From SZAS-79 sp031376265 (GTDB lineage: Bacteria; Pseudomonadota; Gammaproteobacteria; Burkholderiales; SG8-39): a DNA stretch of 8,587 bases. Under the pieces are notes generated by a model. That model searched no databases. It saw only the letters and a program-made list of their open reading frames with translations, and had not been told where the DNA came from. The stretch covers positions 1 to 8,587 of the forward strand of contig JANMDK010000324.1 in NCBI GenBank assembly GCA_031376265.1, in the 5' to 3' direction. Shown piece by piece: positions 6,287-8,587 of this stretch; within the stretch, counting starts at the first letter, position 1, and each line of letters starts with the position of its first letter. The position numbers and the translations under genes were made by a program.

Positions 6287-6561
6287 ACCAATTCAATCTG
6301 AACTTTTCGCCCGACCAGTGCGGCGGCGCGTTGCAGCGTCGACAGCGTCACATCGCGGGTGGGGTCGAGCAGGCGATCGACCTGCGAACGGCTGGTTTTC
6401 AGCAGGGCCGCAAGGCGCGCCTTGCTCAGGGAGTGTTTCTCCATCGCCTCCATCAACTGCCAGACCACGACTTCCTTGATCGCCACAGCCTGGGTTTCTT
6501 CGAAAGCACCTTCTTCCTTGAGAAAGCTGTCGAGGCTCTATCCGTGATTGCGCTTACTCAT
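6283..6561 (-). pseudogene. XRE-type helix-turn-helix antitoxin gene with in-frame TAG at codon 8
   Basis: From ATG 6561 the frame reads MSKRNHG, then TAG (6540-6538), then SLDSFLKEEGAFEETQ and AIKEVVVWQLMEAMEKHSLS, ARLAALLKTSRSQVDRLLD and LSTLQRAAALVGRKVQIELV to the stop at 6283. Read through the TAG this is a 92-codon XRE/Cro-type regulator of the HigA-like antitoxin kind, with the helix-turn-helix centred on KARLAALLKTSRSQVDRLL. Such genes usually have Ser near the stop position, so TCG-to-TAG is the simplest explanation. Restart at GTG 6486 would give 67 residues that keep the whole helix-turn-helix, but no good Shine-Dalgarno is visible, so a functional shorter form is possible and unproven. 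It lies 27 bp downstream of the TumA-like gene, probably in the same transcript. No RelE/HigB-type partner toxin is present, so it may be an orphan. Confidence 0.75.
6434..6459. repeat. Copy 1 of a 26-nt direct repeat, inside the XRE gene
   Basis: A 26-nt stretch encoding (minus strand) QLMEAMEK of the XRE regulator. It recurs in the same orientation at 7951-7976 with one mismatch, the first 22 bases being identical. The two copies bracket the TumE/TumA genes and the monooxygenase pseudogene. Confidence 0.85.
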
Positions 6562-6588
6562 GATTTCAGCTCGTTCTGGCGCTTGACC

Positions 6589-6945
6589 TCACGCAGCCAG
6601 CCTCATCTCGGCGCTGACCACGTCCCACATGACCGCCACCTTCCGGTCGGTCTGCCGCTCGATCAGGCCGAGTTCGATCAGGCGCGTCACGTCGGTGTGC
6701 ACGTTTTTGTAGTGGCGTGTGAGGCGGCTCGCCAGTTCGTTGATCGAAAGCGGGCCGTCGCGCTTGAGCAACTCGAGCAGCGTCCAGCGCGCGGGCGTGA
6801 GGTTTTTCAACAACGTCGGCAGGCTCTCGAAGCTCAGGCGCAATTGCGCCGTCCGCACTGTGCCCTTCTCCGCCTGCTGCCAGACATGCTCGAATCGGTC
6901 CAGCGCCTGCGCGACGCTACCTACCGATAGTTGAATCTTCTTCAT
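6589..6945 (-). CDS. TumA-like winged-helix antitoxin / HVO_A0114-type DNA-binding protein
   Basis: A 118-residue protein with an N-terminal helical part (1-45) and a MarR-like winged helix (about 48-108; NLTPARWTLLELLKRDGPLS, INELASRLTRHYKNVHTDVT, RLIELGLIERQ). The recognition helix is probably near 78-94. The type is the DNA-binding antitoxin found downstream of TumE-family toxins, so the expected role is to neutralise the toxin and repress the operon. The start at 6945 is supported by GGAGG (6955-6951) about 5 nt upstream; an in-frame opening extends further into the toxin gene but has no such support. The gene starts inside the toxin gene, overlapping its end by 29 bp, so translation is probably coupled. 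The family assignment rests on the fold pattern and the partner, not on a search. Confidence 0.82.
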   Translation of the reverse strand: MKKIQLSVGSVAQALDRFEHVWQQAEKGTVRTAQLRLSFESLPTLLKNLTPARWTLLELLKRDGPLSINELASRLTRHYKNVHTDVTRLIELGLIERQTDRKVAVMWDVVSAEMRLAA

Positions 6946-7243
6946 CTTCACCTCCGTGCTTCTTGATGTCCGCCTCGAAATCGCGCCGCAGCCTGGCCAG
7001 TGACACGAAGCGATAGGGTGTTTCCCTGCCGCGAACGTGCCGATGGTCGCCCTTGCCTGCCTCGTTGTCGTAGCGCACCAGACACTTCCCGCCGCGACCG
7101 AAATAAAGCCGGTACTTGATTGCGTGCGGGCGGTCAGGAGTTGCATGCGGCAACTGCCATACGACCAATTCCACGATCGCACCGTCGTCCCGCACGCTCT
7201 TTTCATGCAGCACGAGGATGGCTATTCTGGCCGCCTTTGCCAT
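6917..7243 (-). CDS. TumE-family toxin (DUF6516)
   Basis: A 108-residue small basic protein recognised as the TumE/DUF6516 toxin family from VRDDGAIVELVVWQLP (17-32), HAIKYRLYFGR (40-50) and the hallmark YDNEAGKGDHRH (58-69), followed by the PYRF segment (77-80) and a DF-x-ADI helix (88-93). His/Asp/Arg in the GKGDHRH block are the likely functional residues; the cellular target is not evident, though the family is generally regarded as toxins paired with a winged-helix antitoxin. The genes are in the typical toxin-first order and overlap by 29 bp. The acidic tail GGEDEEDSTIGR is encoded where the antitoxin's ribosome binding site and start lie. The ATG at 7243 is only 7 nt after a perfect TATAAT, so the mRNA may be leaderless. 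No Shine-Dalgarno is visible. Confidence 0.85.
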   Translation of the reverse strand: MAKAARIAILVLHEKSVRDDGAIVELVVWQLPHATPDRPHAIKYRLYFGRGGKCLVRYDNEAGKGDHRHVRGRETPYRFVSLARLRRDFEADIKKHGGEDEEDSTIGR

Positions 7244-7261
7244 ATGGCTTATTATACCATA
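7239..7261 (-). promoter_or_regulatory. TATAAT promoter and overlapping palindromes at the TumE start
   Basis: On the minus strand a perfect -10 TATAAT (7256-7251) sits 7 nt before the toxin ATG (7243), with no good -35 at 17 nt. It lies in the centre of an inverted repeat TATGG (7243-7247) / CCATA (7257-7261), and a second perfect 10-bp palindrome, GCCATATGGC (7239-7248), covers the start codon. This fits an operator for the winged-helix antitoxin blocking both transcription and the leaderless start (inference). Confidence 0.6.
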
Positions 7262-7320
7262 GTTTGTCCGGAATGCGTTGCTATGATCCGACCCTGTTCA
7301 GCTCGCGAAAAGGACAACCC

Positions 7321-7950
7321 ACGACCGTCAGCCTCGGCTATCTCCTGCCCACCCGCGAGCTGTGCATGGCCGGCGTGCACGAGACGCGCAGCATCCTTGC
7401 GCCAACCGATCGCGCAGAGGCCCTGGGCATTCGGTGTGGATCGGCGACTCGCTGCTGGCCAAGCCAAGGCATGAGCCGCTCTCGCTCCTGGCGGCGATCG
7501 CCGCGCGAACCAAGAAACTAAAATTAGGCACGGCCGTGCTGCTGCCGGTGCTGCGCAACCCGGTATTGCTCGCCCACCAGGCGGCGACCATCGACCAGAT
7601 CAGCGAGGGGCGGTTGATCCTTGGCATGGGCATCGGCGCGGACGTCCCGGCGATTCGCGCGGAGTTCGAGGCCGCTGGCGTGCCCTTCGAAAAGCGCGTC
7701 GGCCGGCTGATGGAGGGTTTTCGCCTGTGCCGCGCGCTGTGGACCGGCGAACCCGTCGACTGGGAGGGGCGCTGGACGGTGAAGCAAGGCGTACTCGCGC
7801 CCAAGCCCTGGACATTGGGCGGTCCGCCGATCTGGGGCGGCGGTGGAGCGCCGGGCATGATCGAGCGGAGCGGGAAATTTTTCGACGGCTGGTTTCCGGC
7901 CGGCCCGGGCGGGCCGGCGTCCTGGAGCGCGGGCTGGACGCAGGTGAAAC
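7321..7950 (+). pseudogene. Luciferase-like (LLM class) flavin-dependent monooxygenase, broken
   Basis: Remains of an F420/FMN-dependent LLM-class oxidoreductase of about 280-300 residues. The N-terminus VSLGYLLPTRELCMAG ... DRAEALG is in one frame up to about 7428. The body is in another frame: VWIGDSLLAKPRHEPLSLLA, IAARTKKLKLGTAVLLPVLR, NPVLLAHQAATIDQISEGRL and onward to GPPIWGGGGAPGMIERSGKF. So there is a frameshift at about 7428-7431, equivalent to losing 1 or 4 nt in the GFDSVW-type motif. The expected start follows a well-spaced AAAAGGA (7308-7314), but the codon there is ACG (7321). An in-frame ATG at 7273 exists without a ribosome site. After WTQVK (about 7948) similarity stops: the C-terminal third is replaced by a fragment resembling the XRE gene. 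With three lesions the gene should be non-functional. Confidence 0.82.
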
Positions 7951-7976
7951 TGTTTCTCCATCGCCTCCATCAGCTG
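7951..7976. repeat. Copy 2 of the 26-nt direct repeat, at the broken end of the monooxygenase
   Basis: 25 of 26 bases match 6434-6459, in the same orientation. Read on the minus strand it encodes QLMEAMEK, as in the XRE gene. A further short match (CACGAC) follows after a gap of about 5 nt, so the shared ancestry may run to about 35 nt. Here no helix-turn-helix gene surrounds it: it is a fossil, or a join. Confidence 0.85.
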
Positions 7977-7992
7977 TCACGACGGCTACCCT

Positions 7993-8021
7993 TTGACTTA
8001 CCATGTAAGCCGCTCTAGCAT
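7993..8021 (+). promoter_or_regulatory. vapBC promoter with internal palindrome
   Basis: TTGACT (7993-7998), a 17-nt spacer and TAGCAT (8016-8021) form a good sigma-70-type promoter ending 30 bp before the AbrB-type gene. Inside it the inverted repeat CTTAC-CAT-GTAAG (7997-8009) overlaps the -35 and spacer. This is the expected site for autorepression by the VapB (AbrB-fold) antitoxin, alone or with VapC (inference from other VapBC systems). Confidence 0.65.
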
Positions 8022-8051
8022 CCGGATTGTCCACCTGCATCGGGAACCAAC

Positions 8052-8315
8052 ATGTCGACGCTCCTCGTCTCCTCGAAAGGCCAGATCGTGCTGCCGGCCG
8101 CATTGCGGCGCCGGCTCGGCATGGGTACGGGTGCCAGGCTCGAAGTGCTCGAGGAATCGGACGGGCTGAAGCTGCGCGTCATCCGGCCGGTCGCGACGGC
8201 CGACTTGAGCGCGATGGCGGGTATGGTGAAGGCGCCGGCGCGCGGCGTCCCGCGCCGCCTGGAGGACTTCGACCCGGCATCCCTCACGACCCGTTCGCGG
8301 CGCGGCAAGCCATGA
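8052..8315 (+). CDS. vapB: AbrB/MazE/SpoVT-type antitoxin of a VapBC pair
   Basis: An 87-residue antitoxin. Residues 4-46 form the swapped-hairpin AbrB DNA-binding domain (LLVSSKGQIVLPAALRRRLG, then GARLEVLEESDGLKLRVIRP). The C-terminal tail (LSAMAGMVKAPARGVPRRLEDFDPASL) is the usual toxin-binding arm, expected to lie across the PIN domain and block its active site. The Shine-Dalgarno is weak (GGGAA at 8042-8046). Its TGA overlaps the ATG of the next gene as ATGA, indicating translational coupling. The promoter upstream contains a palindrome, so the gene is probably self-repressed. Length and domain layout are normal; it looks intact. Confidence 0.92.
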   Translation: MSTLLVSSKGQIVLPAALRRRLGMGTGARLEVLEESDGLKLRVIRPVATADLSAMAGMVKAPARGVPRRLEDFDPASLTTRSRRGKP

Positions 8316-8587
8316 GGGCCCTGGACACCAACGTGCTGGCCCGGTTCTTCATCGACGATGCCGACGATGCGCAGGCGGCCAGGCAGCGTCCGGCTGCGGT
8401 CGCGGCGCTCTCCGAACGATCCTTCGTCTCGGTGACCGTGCTGCTGGAGATGGAGTGGGTCATGCGCGGGTTCTACGAACTGCCGACGAAGGAGATCTCC
8501 CGCGTGTTGCGCGCGCTGGCGGGGATCAAGCACATCACGCTCGAAGATCGCGACGCGGTCCTGGTAGCGGTCGACGCGTTCGACAAG
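8312..8587 (+). CDS. vapC: PIN-domain ribonuclease toxin VapC, 3' end cut by window edge
   Basis: The first 92 residues of a PIN-domain toxin, normally about 125-140 long. It begins MRALDTNVLARFFIDD, with the first metal-binding Asp5 in LDTN, and contains VTVLLEMEWVMRG (41-53), whose Glu46 is the likely second acidic residue. The later DFAD-type acidic residues lie beyond the window. PIN toxins of this type are Mg2+-dependent ribonucleases cutting tRNA or rRNA; the target here cannot be predicted. The start ATG at 8312 overlaps the antitoxin stop by 4 bp, the standard VapBC arrangement. No defect is seen in the visible part. Confidence 0.92.
   Translation, partial: MRALDTNVLARFFIDDADDAQAARQRPAAVAALSERSFVSVTVLLEMEWVMRGFYELPTKEISRVLRALAGIKHITLEDRDAVLVAVDAFDK

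Noticed and set aside
7266..7287. A plus-strand promoter for the monooxygenase using TATGAT at 7282-7287
   Set aside because: The -10-like hexamer is reasonable but no -35 lies at a proper distance; not listed as a feature.
6434..7976. The repeat pair as a transposon's target-site duplication or att sites
   Set aside because: No transposase, integrase or terminal inverted repeats lie between the copies, and copy 1 is plainly coding sequence of the XRE gene, so homology or misassembly is more likely.

Overview
The window is GC-rich DNA with dense coding and compact intergenic gaps. It looks like a betaproteobacterium, probably Burkholderiales-like: several Bug/TctC periplasmic solute-binding proteins sit beside a tartrate/D-malate-type dehydrogenase and an alpha/beta hydrolase, a content typical of those genomes. 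This placement is an inference from gene families; there is no rRNA or other taxonomic marker. No tRNA, CRISPR array, transposase or integrase was found.

Positions 1-3646 are ordinary metabolic and transport DNA. On the minus strand a Bug/TctC binding protein (1632-2585) abuts a decarboxylating dehydrogenase (582-1631) with no gap. A second Bug/TctC gene (1-406, cut by the window edge) follows, with its own candidate promoter and an 8-bp-arm palindrome. Divergent from the first Bug gene is a secreted dienelactone-hydrolase-like enzyme (2717-3646).

Positions 3647-5068 are a rearranged zone. A strong hairpin (3696-3731) separates the hydrolase from an SRPBCC/AHSA1 gene that has lost its 5' end (3745-4155). 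A small intact secreted-protein gene (4226-4588) comes next, followed in frame right after its stop by the C-terminal half of a third Bug/TctC protein (4589-5068). Both broken genes have lost the side that faces the small gene.

Positions 5069-8587 form a toxin-antitoxin island. It holds a self-inhibited (class II) Fic protein (5171-6286) and, convergent with it and overlapping by 4 bp at the stop codons, a minus-strand row. That row is a TumE-family toxin (6917-7243), a TumA-like winged-helix antitoxin (6589-6945), and an XRE-type antitoxin gene with a TAG at codon 8 (6283-6561). Next is a luciferase-like monooxygenase pseudogene (7321 to about 7950) with a lost start codon, a frameshift and a lost 3' end. 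It ends at a 26-nt near-copy of part of the XRE gene. Last is a VapBC pair (AbrB-type antitoxin 8052-8315; PIN toxin from 8312, cut by the window end) with a well-spaced promoter that contains a palindrome. The island looks like a site of repeated insertion and decay; a chimeric assembly join near 7950 must also be considered.
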